From Persicaria tinctoria (lineage: Eukaryota > Streptophyta > Magnoliopsida > Caryophyllales > Polygonaceae): a DNA stretch of 64,000 bases. The stretch spans positions 21,972,314 to 22,036,313 of the forward strand of contig JBANSL010000003.1 in assembly GCA_037127255.1 (NCBI GenBank), read 5' to 3'. The position numbers were made by a program, and so were the translations under genes. The first letter of the stretch is position 1; each line of letters starts with the position of its first letter. A model generated the notes under the pieces. That model made no database searches, was not told the origin of the DNA, and saw nothing but the letters and a program-made list of their open reading frames with translations. Of this stretch, positions 42,732-54,563 are shown one piece after another.

Positions 42732-45700
42732 TGTTGATAGGAGGAAATCGAGAATTGCAATAAAATATAAATAAAGTACAGCAAACAAGATTCCGTCCCT
42801 TGCAAATGATTACAAGACCTCCTCCCTATGCAGTAGTGGGAAGTCAGGATCGATCCACGAGGAAGCGTGTCAGCGGATCTCAAGTAGCTGTAAATCTCAC
42901 AGAAAGAATAGCAGAAAGACAGAAATAGAAAAGCAAAGCATAAAATAAAGCAAGTACACAGAAGTTACTCGATATCGAGCAACAGTCCTCGATATCGACT
43001 AAAGCAAGTGGACAACAGAAAGCAAACTCAGTAACCGAAACTCGATCTCGACAAATCTTTACTCGATATCGACTAAGTGCTATTCGATATCGACTAACAA
43101 CTCCCCGAGATCGACAAGGACAGAAAACTGTAAATTCAACTTTCGAACACAAAATCGCAGATTTTCAACGGAATAAATCAATATACTAAAAGACTTCTAA
43201 ATCCAGGGAATCAGCACCACAACTGATACGTTTGGGATACCCGATCCTTCACCTGTGGGCTCAAGATCAAGAACCCCAAAGTGTTGATTGCCCGATCTTG
43301 CAATATTCTTGATATCCTTGATGTTGAACAAGTATCTTGAAGGTAAGAAAGGTGTGAGAATGGCGGAAGCAAAACAAGAACACAAGCAACAACACAAAGA
43401 ACGCAATTGCAACACTACTGGAACAGCCGCGGGCGCGGCCAAGGGAGCCGCGGGCGCGGCCCTGACGCTGGCGACGGCTCTGACAGATTCAGCGACAGGA
43501 ACACTGGTTCAGCGACGGTTTTTCAGGATGGGTTTGTGTGTTTGTTGTGTTTGACCTGTGTTTGATGAATGGGTTTAAATCTTGGTTTGGTATCGGATGA
43601 ACAAGAACATAAATTGATTGCGAAGGCTTTTGGATTGGGGAATTGAGGGAACCTTTTAATCCTTAAAAGGGTTCCTCAATTATAATTCCAATCTGAATAA
43701 TTCAAAGCTTACAATGTTGTTTAAATAGAAAAACATACCAATTCTATCTTTGCAAAAGATAGAGCTTTGGTTAGATAAAGATAAATAAAATATCTAAAGA
43801 TAGCTAATTCTTTCCTAAGATAAATCAAACCTAATAAAGATAGATAAATAACAACTTGGTGAAAAAGGAATTACCTAGATGAGATATTTTCCTTCCACCT
43901 TATTATTTCCTAATTGCATAAAATAAATATATCTAATTAATTAAATTCGAAATTAACTAAAACAATATGTGGAAATTCGTCCAAACAGTGACAGCTGCAA
44001 AGATGATGAATGTCGGTCATTCTCGACGTCGATTTTGGAGAAACCTTCAACAGCAAAGTTGTAGATCTTTTCGTCTTCGTTCCAAGAAGGTATGGCACGA
44101 CCTCATCCGATAAATAAGGACTCCGAACGACCCGTTTTACTGAGACGCCGAAATGCTGTCAACCCATTAAGAACGAACCCAAATTTGAACATTAGCTCAC
44201 CTTACTCCTTTGGACCTTGTTCCATGGTGGAGACTTCTTCCTCCTTTTGAGGATGACACTCTTCGCCATCAATAGCCCTCGAATCGGTCTTGAGAGCTCG
44301 CCTGGATCAAGATCATTGTTTGACCCACAAAAGGCCATCTTGATCCGCATCAACAACGATAACCATGGAAGATAACACATAAAGGCATAAAAGATCATTC
44401 TTTCCATCAAATAACTTTTGTTATTAACAAATAGGAATATAGAGGTTTTCGCATAAACCCTAATTGTTACTAACCATTTTCACATAATTAACCCAAGTTG
44501 TATTAAGATCACTTTCACTTCAATAACACAAACAAGGATCACCTTCAACTTTAGCAAAAGAATCATGCTCATAGGGATAGAAGATGAATTGCATAAAAAG
44601 CTCAAACCTTTACTGCATCGCCTCACATGGCCACCGCCGGGCTCACCCCGACCTTAGAAGTAGGTGGACTACTCGCTCTTCATTATCAAGAAAGACATCA
44701 AATAATAAAAGAAACTAACTTGCATTAAATAAACTAAAAGAAAGCTTACAACCGAACAAGCCAAATCCGCTTTCGCCTTTCCACCTTGCTCGCCACACAC
44801 TCTCTCTACTACTACTCACTTGAATTGAATGTGTGATGGAATGAATAGAAAATCAGCCCCTAAGGCCTTATTTATAGGCTTTCAACCCTTGCTAATCAAG
44901 GTAAGAAAGTCTATCTATATCTATATCTAAATATCTAAATACTTAAAGATAAATAAATGGAATAAATAATTAAATCCAAATAGGAAATAAATCTAAAGTA
45001 GGTAAACCTTCCATGTGTTTGATAGATCTTGATATGCCTTGATAGATGTGGATAGATCTCGGAAAACATGGACTCCTTCGGCCCCAAGCAAGCCCAAACC
45101 GCGTCGGACAGCTCACCGCGTAACGCGGATCCGGATAGCACTCCTCGATATCGACTAATTCCACTCGATATCGAGTAAAGTTGGCGTCGACTTCGGCTGG
45201 CTGGGCATCTCGGGTAGCTGGTGCTCGATCCGGCTCGGAAGTGTGGTGTTGGGGTCCTCGATATCGACTATAGTCCTCGATATCGAGTAAGCTGTGTCGA
45301 CTTCCGCGTTGCTGGTCTTGGTCGAGGAACTGCTCCCCGATACTGGCTTGGACAGGCGCTGCTGAGGTTGTCGATATCGAGTATTGTACTCGATATCGAG
45401 TAACTGATGCTCAGCATCTCCAGGTCTTCGGCTTCTCGACTTGGCATGGCTTCTCGACTCAAGGCATGGCATTAGGGGTGTTGTCGATATCGAGTAAACT
45501 ACTCGATATCGAGTAGAGCTCCGGAGTCGGGTTGGCTTCGTCTTCAACTTCCTCGATTAGCTCTATTCGACCAGCGCTGCTCGGACATCCTTTGTCGATA
45601 TCGAGTAAATGAACTCGATATTGAGTAACTCTGGGTTTCCAGCTTGATTCGTCCTGGTTCCACTGCTTCCTGACCTTGGACTTCTGTAGTTGATTTCCGA

Positions 45701-45898
45701 GCTTTTCCAACTTTTCTCAGAACTGCTGTAAATTTACTCGAATTTTGCAAAATTAAACAGAAACTAGTGTATATTCCATAATTTGGAAAATAAACATAAA
45801 CTACATAGATTCTGTATTAACTTAGCCCAAATGCACAAAATGTATGCAGAAAACGATATAAAAGTTACTGTAACACATCGCAGATTCAGCTCACAACA
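42732..45898 (-). repeat. 3' LTR of element C with nested solo LTR
   Basis: About 2,033 bp without the 1,129-bp insertion at 43224. It contains five hairpin-forming pairs of TCGATATCGA between 45145 and 45625, for example 45484-45512, and more in the U5-side region at 42968-43085. Confidence 0.9.
43224..44352. mobile_element. Solo LTR of another family
   Basis: Starts TGATACGTTTGGG and ends TTGATCCGCATCA, with target duplication ACAAC at 43219-43223 and 44353-44357. It shares little with the A-E LTRs. It contains two copies of GCCGCGGGCGCGGCC (43426-43440, 43447-43461). No coding sequence. Confidence 0.88.
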
Positions 45899-47365
45899 AA
45901 CACCCCATACTTAAGCTTGCTTGTTCTCAAGCGATAGTTTTAATTGTCATTCAGGGGAAGAAATCAAAAAATCTCAACATCTTAGATTCATTTTCATATG
46001 TCCCTGCAATCAATTATCATCCTTGAAAAGGTACTAGTGCCACAAATCCATGCATGTGCAATTAAAAAGTAACATCTACTCACAAAAGGAGGTTTATGCA
46101 AAAACAATTCATGTGACAAAGCATTAATAATCAAGAGGACTTTAATTTAAGCTCAATAAGAAGTAGATTGGTAAAAGGCTAAAGGTGGGCAATGTTTGGC
46201 AATGTGGTGCTATATAATCCGAGGAAATGGAGTATTTCCAAACTGAATTTCCACATTCCTTCTTCATAAGATTCATCACCTTCCATAATGCTTTTATCCA
46301 TAATAATGCTTTTACCTCTCTAAATTCAGCACTGCCTTCTCGCGAGTCGCAAACATGGGTGTCATGAATGGCCCCGGATACTTAGTGCTTTGGACTCCTC
46401 ACCTGTATGTCCCATCTCGCCAAACTATTATCTTAGCGAGAAGGGTCGATCTACCTTTATCTCCTGAGGTGATCGGATTTTCTTTCACTCATTAAATTTT
46501 CCATATATTTCACACAATTTCCCACCAAACTCCAAATATGATAACAACAACACAATCACCATATAACATCTCCATAACGTAACACCATTCTCAACATAAT
46601 CCCCGGATAGGGTAAAGAATGGAAATATTTAGAACATGTGGAGCAATTATTGAAATAATGCATAATATGGCTTTTGTGATGCATAAGCATAAGTATGGCT
46701 AGGATATAACAATATGAGCATTATATGGAAATATAAAGTCCTCCATCCTTTTATCATGCAACATGTCAAAAGCAACTTCAAATTTTACCTCTTTTCATGG
46801 TTTTCATCAAAATATGCACTTCATTGTGACTTCCCTTTACTAGGCAATTTCATGCTATATCTCTAATGAATCCAATTTTGTATCGTTGAGTTCAATATAA
46901 ACTTCCATGACATTTGCCAAAATTTTCAATGGGGATCATTTTTTTCAAACTTTGGAAATCATGCATGTAAGCACATAAATCAATAATGAATTTCCAAAAT
47001 AGCCATGTATAAGCAATTCAAGAAATAAACTTCACAAAATGTCAAATATGCACAAAGTAAGCCCTTCCCCACCCCATACTTAAACATTACAGTGTCCTCA
47101 CTGTATAAAAACAAGGGTAAAGAAAGAAACTCACTAGACAGGCGTGCAGATCTTCATAATATCGAGTGATAATGAGTGGGCCGAGTCCGATTTAGCTTGC
47201 TTCTATCCCCATAGACCTGAAAAATGTAGAAGAGAAATACCCACCATAGAAAAACTAAAAGTTCAAAACCAAAAACAAAAGTAACAATGTCCAAAAGTCC
47301 CAAAAATAAATGTTTATTTACAAGCTCTAGATATTAAAGCCGCTAGGCCGACTTCTCCATTAAGC
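45899..47365 (-). other. 3' non-coding region of element C
   Basis: Homologous to the same region of A, B and E. Hairpin modules at 45917-45934 (imperfect) and 47088-47105 (perfect). A conserved block at 46330-46475 has a CTCGC/GCGAG hairpin at 46416-46440. No gene. Confidence 0.75.
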
Positions 47366-47793
47366 TCAAGGTGGCATCTGCAGGGCCCATGTAGCTTGGG
47401 CATCAAATAGGACTCCATTCTTGTCCATCAGCTGTAATCCTCCAGAATGGATCTTGTTCACCACGAAAGGTCCCATTCTTTTCTTGTTGAATTTGTTAGG
47501 AAACCAATGATCCTTTGATTTAGAGACATAGAGCTTGTCTCCAACTTTATACTCTTTGCGCTCATCATTGGAAATCCTACATAAGCGCACATACCAAGGC
47601 AAAACTCTGCCATGTATAGATAAATATTTAATGGAAATAGGAGAAGAAAGATCCATACATTGGCTTACCTTCGCAGAAACGGATTCGGGGGCCACTGTGT
47701 TTGGTCGATCTCGAGTAACTGTACTCGATATCGACGATTTTTCAGCTTCTGGTGGCCTTCTGCTCGAGGATGCTGGAATCGAGGAGGGTGGTG
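47366..47793 (-). pseudogene. Integrase-tail-like end of element C, cut off by D
   Basis: The C-terminal piece after D's insertion: Ser-rich linker, then VLPWYVRLCRISNDE, YKVGDKLYVSKSKDHWFP and MGPFVVNKIHSGG, stopping at 47366. The other half of the linker lies beyond D at 56105-56407 with VDIDQ and LLDIDQ words. Confidence 0.75.
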
Positions 47794-49334
47794 TGTTGTA
47801 CGATGGGAAATCAACCACAAATAAAATACCTCAATTCCCACTATGTAGATAGCGGAAGTCGGGATCGTTCCACTGGAGAGAGGACAACACTTTCTAGAGT
47901 AGTTCATGTGATCTAACAACACACAAAAATCAGTAGCAAAGGCGGTTGATATCGACTAGAGAGGTCGATATCAAGGGGATGGTCGAGAGAAGTGATGAAT
48001 GTCGAGTGGTTGTTCGTTTTCCAGCAGCAAAATAGAGCAAAAAGCAAAGGATTTTAGGGATGTAAACAATATAAAAAGAACTTCCAAGGTCAAGGGATAA
48101 CCACAACAACAACCATGCATAAACCACACAAGAATCATAGAACAAAGATCATGTTTTTATCATCAAAAGATAGCTTTCGCATACTCACAAATAGAATTAG
48201 AGGCTTTCGCATAAAACCTATTCGTTCTACCTTTTCTTAATTAGATCCCTTTTACTTTTGTCAAAGATCTCTAATTACTATCCAAATTTATAATTAAATC
48301 CACTTTCGCTTCATAATCATAAACATGAAATTGTCCTCAACTTTCGCAAAGGATTTAAGCACAAGATAGATGATGATAAACTCATAAAAACATCATAGAT
48401 TCAAGCTTTCTTACATGGCTATTGTTGGGCTCACCCCAACCCTAGAAGAAGAAGAACTACTCACACATAGCTATAGAAAACATGCTGAAAATTGAATTAA
48501 ACATAATCTGAAATTGCAATTAAAATCAAACCTCAAAACCAATGTCAAAACCTTCAACAAAAACTCCAAAACTCTCGTCCCTTGCTGCTGTAAATTCAGC
48601 GTGTGATGAATGTGTAAAAGTCATCCCTAATTAGCCTCCTATTGGCTTTATTTAAAGATAGAAATTCTAACCTAATCTCTAAGGAAAGAGATTTTATCTT
48701 AGGAAAATAATATAATCTATCTAAGGAAATATAAAATATTCCAAGTCTATCTAACTAAAATATCCTCAAAAAGAATTAAATAGAAACCTTAATTAAAAAG
48801 CCCAAAATCAATTAAATCAGCCCGCAGAAATTTCTCCTGGTGCGCAGGGTATCGGCGCCGAGGTCTGAGGTGTCGGCGCCGAGGTACCTGTGTGAATGCA
48901 GTAACTTCTGATTTTTTCCAGATTTTCGACTTTGTCTTCAATCGCACTTTCCCGAGTCCTCGTTTATCGGATTGACGCATATGAATATGCGTTGGAAAGC
49001 TCTTTTCAAGGACTACAAATCTCATGAAGGCTCCAGATCTTGAATCAAGGTGATGGATGGCGAAAATAAGGATTTTCTCCAGCTGCACCTCTTTTCCCTT
49101 TTGCTTGGCTTCTCCATTGCATTCATGATTTTTCATTAAGCTCTAAAGTGCATTGAAACTCTTCCAAATCAGCTCCAATACCTATAAAATCACACCAAAG
49201 CTTGTGTAGACTCCATATCTTGCAATATTAAGCATAACTACACATTTTCCTTACTTTCCCAACATAAAAGCTAATAAAAGGACTTGAATGAAATAAAAAC
49301 ATGATGTAAAATAAGACTAAATATGCGGACATCA
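47794..49334 (-). repeat. 3' LTR of element D
   Basis: The same 1,541 bp with about 13 substitutions. Motif pair at 48852-48882. Leader hairpin GTTGGG/CCCAAC at 48424-48440. Confidence 0.93.
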
Positions 49335-51284
49335 AAACACCCCATACTTAGACTTGCTTGCCCTCAAGCAATAACCAAACAATAACCACTACCTGCAACA
49401 CATCCTTCAAGTCTTTGCCTTCGCCAAAAAGCAACATCATAAATGCAAGTGGTCTAAAAGAATCAAGCAATCAAACGTCATCACACATATATAAGCAACT
49501 CTAAGCAAAAGCAATCAAAATCCAACCTCACAAGGATATATGTGTTTCACTCAACTCTCAATGTGTTTAAGCTTTGAATAACATCTCTTAACTCAATCCT
49601 TAATGCAAAAAGCTACATAGATATTGTTATTTATATCACCAATCTCTCCACCGGAGATGTCAAAGCAATTAAAATCATCAAGAGGACTTATGGCTCAATG
49701 AAAGACTTCAAAGAAGACTTCATTCGGCCGGGTTGTAATGTGGCTTGGTAAGAAATAAATGGTATGGAATTATTTAGGCAAAGTGATGCTAAAAATCCGG
49801 GAATCAAGACTCCTAAACTTCCAACTCAACTCAACCAAACAACTCATCTCAAAATTCAGCACGTAACCAATGCTCATCAACAATCAAGATTATCAACCCA
49901 TGAAAATACTTCTCAACCAACAATTTCATCCAACTCTCACATATAATAAACTAGGCTCTTAATAAACACTTTTTTTTTCTCTCTTTTCTTTTCTTTTCTT
50001 CTTTTTCGCCAACATTTTTTTTTTCATTATTTTTTTTCTTTTCGGCAATGATACATATATATATAAATTTTCGGAGCCTCTAAAGTATAAGAACAATATG
50101 ATGAATAATACACAACCTTACATACTTTCGCTCAAAGCATCTCAACAAAGCTCAACAACTTAGCTTCTTCTCCATCAAACTCAACTCAATCAAATTCTCA
50201 CCAACTCTAAATCCTAATTCCCGGATAAAGGGTCAAGCTTATAATCGGCTAGGAATCAATTTTGTGGAGCTAACAAAGAATAGGATAAGGCTCAAAGGGC
50301 TTCAAGCAAGATAAATATGCAAGGTAGGTAAATGAATGGATAAAATATGGCTAAAAAAATATAAGTCCTCCATCATCTAATTTTAATAAGCAATGAACTA
50401 GTATCTCATGATTGGTCTCAAGAAATAGATAACCACATCAATGTCAAGAGGTAATTACATAAGGAGAGTAAATCACACATAAAAAATGAAGGGAAATATA
50501 TAAATATGAAGAACATTCCCTATAAGGCCAAAGATATCTCACTAGGACATAGATTTGGATTTCAATCACCTTTACTTAGAATCATACGTGCTCAATTATA
50601 ATCGCAAGTCAAATTACCACATAAAAATCAAACTTTCCAGGAGACTTAGGCTAAACCATCCAAACATATCATAGGATTTACATGATCAAGTCGATTATTA
50701 GGTTTCATCATAGGACATCTAAGTTAGGTGTTTCGAACTAAACTAAAAACTAAACAATGCATTTTTTTTTCTTTTTTTTCCGACATTTTTCAAAAAAAAT
50801 TTCTTTTTTTTATGGACTCAATAAAAATGCAGAATATGTAAAAATACAAAATAATGCAAAACAACACCACCAAAAACAAACTTCAAACCATAAGCATATA
50901 GTAAGTTGTTACTCCCACCCCATACTTAAAAAATTACTTTGTCCTCAAAGTATAAGCTCAAAAATAAGAGATGGGTGTAAACGAAAACTTACAAGATAGA
51001 ATTGGAGCTCATTTTGACCGAAAATAAGTGCTACTATCGTGCCTAGGAGTCGACGTCGACATGGAGTGGTCGATGAGCTTCTCTTCTCCAAGGTTGTCCT
51101 TTCGTCATGCTTAGCACCTGCCACCTCATTAACAACCAAAACCAAAACCTTCAAAAACAAAGTTTAAAGAAAAACCAAAACAAAATCCAAAACCAAAACC
51201 AACAAAAATAAAATCCTAAATAATCATAAGTCTATGTACAAGCTCTAGATTTTTAAGTCGCTAGGCCGACTTCTTCTCTTAAGC
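49335..51284 (-). other. 3' non-coding region of element D
   Basis: AT-rich with T-runs at 49970-50040 and 50757-50810 and no gene. Hairpin modules at 49354-49371 (TTGCTTG, CCCT, CAAGCAA) and 50935-50952 (TACTTTG, TCCT, CAAAGTA), each beside a CCCCATACTTA tract on the plus strand. Confidence 0.72.
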
Positions 51285-52685
51285 TCATGTGGGCATTCGC
51301 AAGGCCCATGTGGCTCGGGCCTCCTCCTCTAGACTCTCTAGTTCGACCTTGCATAGGACTCCTTCCTTATCCTTTAGCTCCATTGCGCCGGGTCGAATAT
51401 TGTGAATTTCGAATGGACCAACCTTCTTCTCTTTGAATTTGCTAGGGAACCATTGATTATTGGCCTTGGAGATGTACACCGTATCTCCTACCTTATAAGC
51501 TTTTGGATCCTTATTGCATCCCCTACATAATCTAACAAACCAAGGCATACCTCTTCCATTCGTAATAGATAGGTTTTTAATAGAAACAGGGGAAGAGAAA
51601 TTCATACCTTCACTTACCTTGTTGGGACCGGGATGGTGGTCTTCGACCCAACTCTTTCCTTTCTCGTCAACTTTTCCTTCCATGGTAGCACAACCACCTT
51701 CTTCACGTTGTCCTGCTGCTGGAGGTGTCGATGCCGAGGCTGAAGGTGTCGGCGCCGAGGCATCGGTAGCTTTTTCAGCGTACTGCAAAAACATTTTATC
51801 CTCCAGGGGTGTCGACGTCGAGGCTGAGGGTGTCGACGCCGATGCATCTGTAGCTTTTTCAGCATGATGTGGAATCGATGTCGATAGAGGTGGGTCGATG
51901 TCAAGGACCCCATACTTAGCCGTTGTCGTGCTCTTGATTTCCACTTCTTCATTATCCAAAGTAGCCAATAGGTTGTTGATTTGATCATCCGTTGGTGTTG
52001 GATCCTTGGCTATCATCTCCTTTGTAAGCTCCTCACATGGAATGACGTCCATTCGTGCATATAGGGCATTGACCTCCATCCTTCTTACCTCCCTCATAGT
52101 CGTATTAAAACGAAACTCAATTACCTCATCGGCTATGGTGAAAGTAAGTAGGCCATTCTTGACGCTAATGTTCGCATCCGCCGTGGCCAAGAAAGGTCTA
52201 CCCAAGATGATTGGTACAGTGGGATCCGGTTCCATATCTAGCACAATGAAGTCGGTTGGGACGAAGAACTTCCCCACCTTGACGGGGACATTATCCATAA
52301 TCCCTGTGGGCTTCACCCATGTGTTGTCGGCCATAAACAACTTCATCTCCACCGGCTCTAATGCTCCTAGCTTGACTTGGTGCCAAATAGATAGAGGCAT
52401 AAGACTTACACTTGCTCCCAAGTCACACAAGGCTTTGTAACGATGATTTCCAAGCCCAATAGAGATGGCAAACTTCCCTGGATCAGCCTTCTTTTCGGGG
52501 AAGTCCATCTTGTTGCATTCCTCCGCAATATCCATTAGAGACCTCTTGTTACTCAAGATCTCCTTCAAAAATTTCACATAGGCGGGCATCTCTCTAAGTG
52601 CTTCGGTGAGGGGGATAGTAACGTTGAGGCCTTGAAGCATTTTCATAAATCGCTTGAATTTCCTATCAGTGGGGTCCTTTGGCAC
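51285..52685 (-). CDS. Protease to integrase-tail fusion of element D
   Basis: 466 codons from 52685, with the same frame open further upstream to about 52895. It contains KMLQGLNVTIPLTEALREMP, the protease active site (DLGASVSLMPLSIW), ILGRPFLATADANISV, a Ser/Thr/Pro/Ala linker with SASTP/SAPTP words, then GRGMPWFVRLCRGCNKDP, YKVGDTVYISKANNQWFP and VGPFEIHNIRPGAMELKD. The stop is at 51285. No RT or RNase H lies between the protease and this tail. It is the most complete PR-to-tail frame in the window. Expression would need a +1 shift from Gag or a separate start. Confidence 0.82.
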   Translation of the reverse strand: MPKDPTDRKFKRFMKMLQGLNVTIPLTEALREMPAYVKFLKEILSNKRSLMDIAEECNKMDFPEKKADPGKFAISIGLGNHRYKALCDLGASVSLMPLSIWHQVKLGALEPVEMKLFMADNTWVKPTGIMDNVPVKVGKFFVPTDFIVLDMEPDPTVPIILGRPFLATADANISVKNGLLTFTIADEVIEFRFNTTMREVRRMEVNALYARMDVIPCEELTKEMIAKDPTPTDDQINNLLATLDNEEVEIKSTTTAKYGVLDIDPPLSTSIPHHAEKATDASASTPSASTSTPLEDKMFLQYAEKATDASAPTPSASASTPPAAGQREEGGCATMEGKVDEKGKSWVEDHHPGPNKVSEGMNFSSPVSIKNLSITNGRGMPWFVRLCRGCNKDPKAYKVGDTVYISKANNQWFPSKFKEKKVGPFEIHNIRPGAMELKDKEGVLCKVELESLEEEARATWALRMPT

Positions 52686-52803
52686 CTTGGAGGGAAATGG
52701 GAGTGGTACCTTAGGCTTAGAAATAACCTCAGAAGCTCTCGTTCTTTCTGCAGCAGGGGTCGGCGTCGAGGCAGGAGGGTTCGGCGTCGAGGGGTCTGCA
52801 GTG

Positions 52804-54465
52804 TTAGGAGAAGTTTCTTGAACAAGTGTGTCGGCATCGACACTGGAGGGGTCGGCGCCGAGGGGTTGTGCACTTCCAGCAAGGTTTTGGAGCTGTCAGG
52901 ATGTCGGCGCCGAGGGTGTTTCTGGGCTCGTTGTCCTCTTTTTGCGAGTTGTGTTGGTCTAGTAACTCGCATCCACTCCTTAGCTTGATGGAAGCAACAT
53001 GCCCGGTGGCATGGCCCTTAGGATTAGCCGTGGTTTGGCTTGGTAGGGTGCCGGGTTGCTTTGGAATTTGAGCCGCCAATTGACCCACTTGGGTCTCAAT
53101 GTTTCTCCTCCATATGTCCATTTCCCCAAAGCGAGCATTGAGACCTTGCAATTGAGTTTGGACAGCCGAGTTAGCAAGGTCATTCTTTGCTTGGTTCCTC
53201 CTCATCTCCTCAAGGATCATGCTCATATCATTGCGTGATTGCTCACGCTCCGGATGGCCTGGAGCTCGATAGAAGTTGTGTCCGCCATAGTTTTGTTGGG
53301 GTTGATGATTGCCCCAAGTGTTTTGGTTTCCTCCTTGGCTAGGACCTCCCACATAATGAGCATCCTCATATGTCTCGGCTAGGTGCACTTGATCGGCGTG
53401 AGGGCATTGGACCGTGGTGTGTGAAGTACATCCACACTCTATGCATGCTTGATTTGTCGATAGATGCCGAACTTGCTTTTGTAGCTTTCTCACTTGATCC
53501 TTCCTAAATTGCTCGCGAACATCCGGATCAATCTCTTTAGATGGTTGATAGGGAGCCATAGATGGTGGGGGCCTCACATCCGAGATTTCGGAGGTCCCAT
53601 AGGTATTGTCGTACTCAACCAAGCGCTCTAGCTCTTCCCATGCTTCCTCCGGAGTCATCTCAAGGAATCGGAGGTTGGTGTGAACATTAATCCGGTCCTT
53701 TGTTGCCGAATTCAACCCATTGAAGAAGATCTCTTGGAGCACATATTCGGGTTGCCCATGCGTAGGGCATTGACGTTGAAGCTCCTTGAATCTCTCCCAT
53801 GCCGCCGCCAAGTCTTCCACCCTCAATTGCTTGAAAGTAGTGATTTTTTTCCTTAGCTCCGATGTCTTTGAAGGTGGGAAGAACTTGGTTAAGAAGGAAT
53901 CATGTAATTGCTCCCAAGTGGTGATGGTTTGGGTCGGCAAGCTATCTAGCCAATGAAGTGCCTTCCCCGCAAGTGACCATCGAAAGGCCTTAAGTCTCAC
54001 ATACTCCAAAGTGTCACCATGAGCGATGGTGTCACAAATATCCAACAACTCGCGCACATGCTCCATAGGGCACTCCGTTGGTTTCCCCGAAAATTGGATC
54101 TTCTTGACCATGGCAATGAAGCTTGTCTTGATCTCAAAATTAGCGGGAGCGTCGGGGAAGACAATAGGTGATGCGGGCACTCTAAGAGGTGGGTGCATAT
54201 ATTGCCGAGCATTACGAGGAATCCTAGCAAGTTGTTCCTCCGCTTGACGTGCCCTCTCGGCCTCTTGTTCTCGAGCACGATTGGCCTCTTGGTTCTCCCT
54301 TCGCAGCCTTTCCACCGTTTCCTCAAGGGTCTCACGGTTAGCCATGATTCCCTTTAGCCTTTCTCTTAGATGAAAGTAACGCTCCGGTTCGTCTAAAGCC
54401 TCAAACTCTATTATGCGATCAGCGCGTCGCATACACCTCTCAAAACAAGCACAAGAAGCAAACAA
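52804..54465 (-). CDS. Gag of element D
   Basis: 553 codons; the likely true start is the MRRADRIIEF Met at 54432, matching A and C. A coiled coil rich in E, R and A (about residues 40-85) is followed by the Gag core (KAFRWSLAGKALHWLDSL, FLTKFFPPSKTSELRKK, AAWERFKELQRQCPTHG) and a zinc knuckle CIECGCTSHTTVQCPH. The frame stays open into the motif linker, then ends at TAA (52804) in a run of RRRP residues that is an out-of-frame reading of TCGGCGCCGA repeats. The protease frame lies +1 relative to this one. Confidence 0.85.
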   Translation of the reverse strand: MFASCACFERCMRRADRIIEFEALDEPERYFHLRERLKGIMANRETLEETVERLRRENQEANRAREQEAERARQAEEQLARIPRNARQYMHPPLRVPASPIVFPDAPANFEIKTSFIAMVKKIQFSGKPTECPMEHVRELLDICDTIAHGDTLEYVRLKAFRWSLAGKALHWLDSLPTQTITTWEQLHDSFLTKFFPPSKTSELRKKITTFKQLRVEDLAAAWERFKELQRQCPTHGQPEYVLQEIFFNGLNSATKDRINVHTNLRFLEMTPEEAWEELERLVEYDNTYGTSEISDVRPPPSMAPYQPSKEIDPDVREQFRKDQVRKLQKQVRHLSTNQACIECGCTSHTTVQCPHADQVHLAETYEDAHYVGGPSQGGNQNTWGNHQPQQNYGGHNFYRAPGHPEREQSRNDMSMILEEMRRNQAKNDLANSAVQTQLQGLNARFGEMDIWRRNIETQVGQLAAQIPKQPGTLPSQTTANPKGHATGHVASIKLRSGCELLDQHNSQKEDNEPRNTLGADILTAPKPCWKCTTPRRRPLQCRCRHTCSRNFS

Positions 54466-54542
54466 GTAGCGTTAGAAAGCAAGGAGGAGGTGGGCTAGTC
54501 CCAACTCCGAAAATCAACTACTCTAGATGGCGATTGTTACGC

Positions 54543-54560
54543 TCCCCAGCAACGGCGCCA
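54543..54560 (-). other. Primer binding site of element D
   Basis: TGGCGCCGTTGCTGGGGA, one mismatch (C to T) from the tRNA-Asp complement, three bases inside the 5' LTR. Confidence 0.8.
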
Positions 54561-54563
54561 ATT

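Noticed and set aside
43219..44357. Insertion in C's LTR as a complete small TRIM element
   Set aside because: No internal pair of direct repeats, primer site or purine tract was seen; TG...CA ends plus a 5-bp duplication fit a solo LTR.
44935..45750. Several 60-130-codon frames in the C LTR
   Set aside because: All are readings of the TCGATATCGA pairs (SISS, DIDN words) and differ between the two LTR copies.
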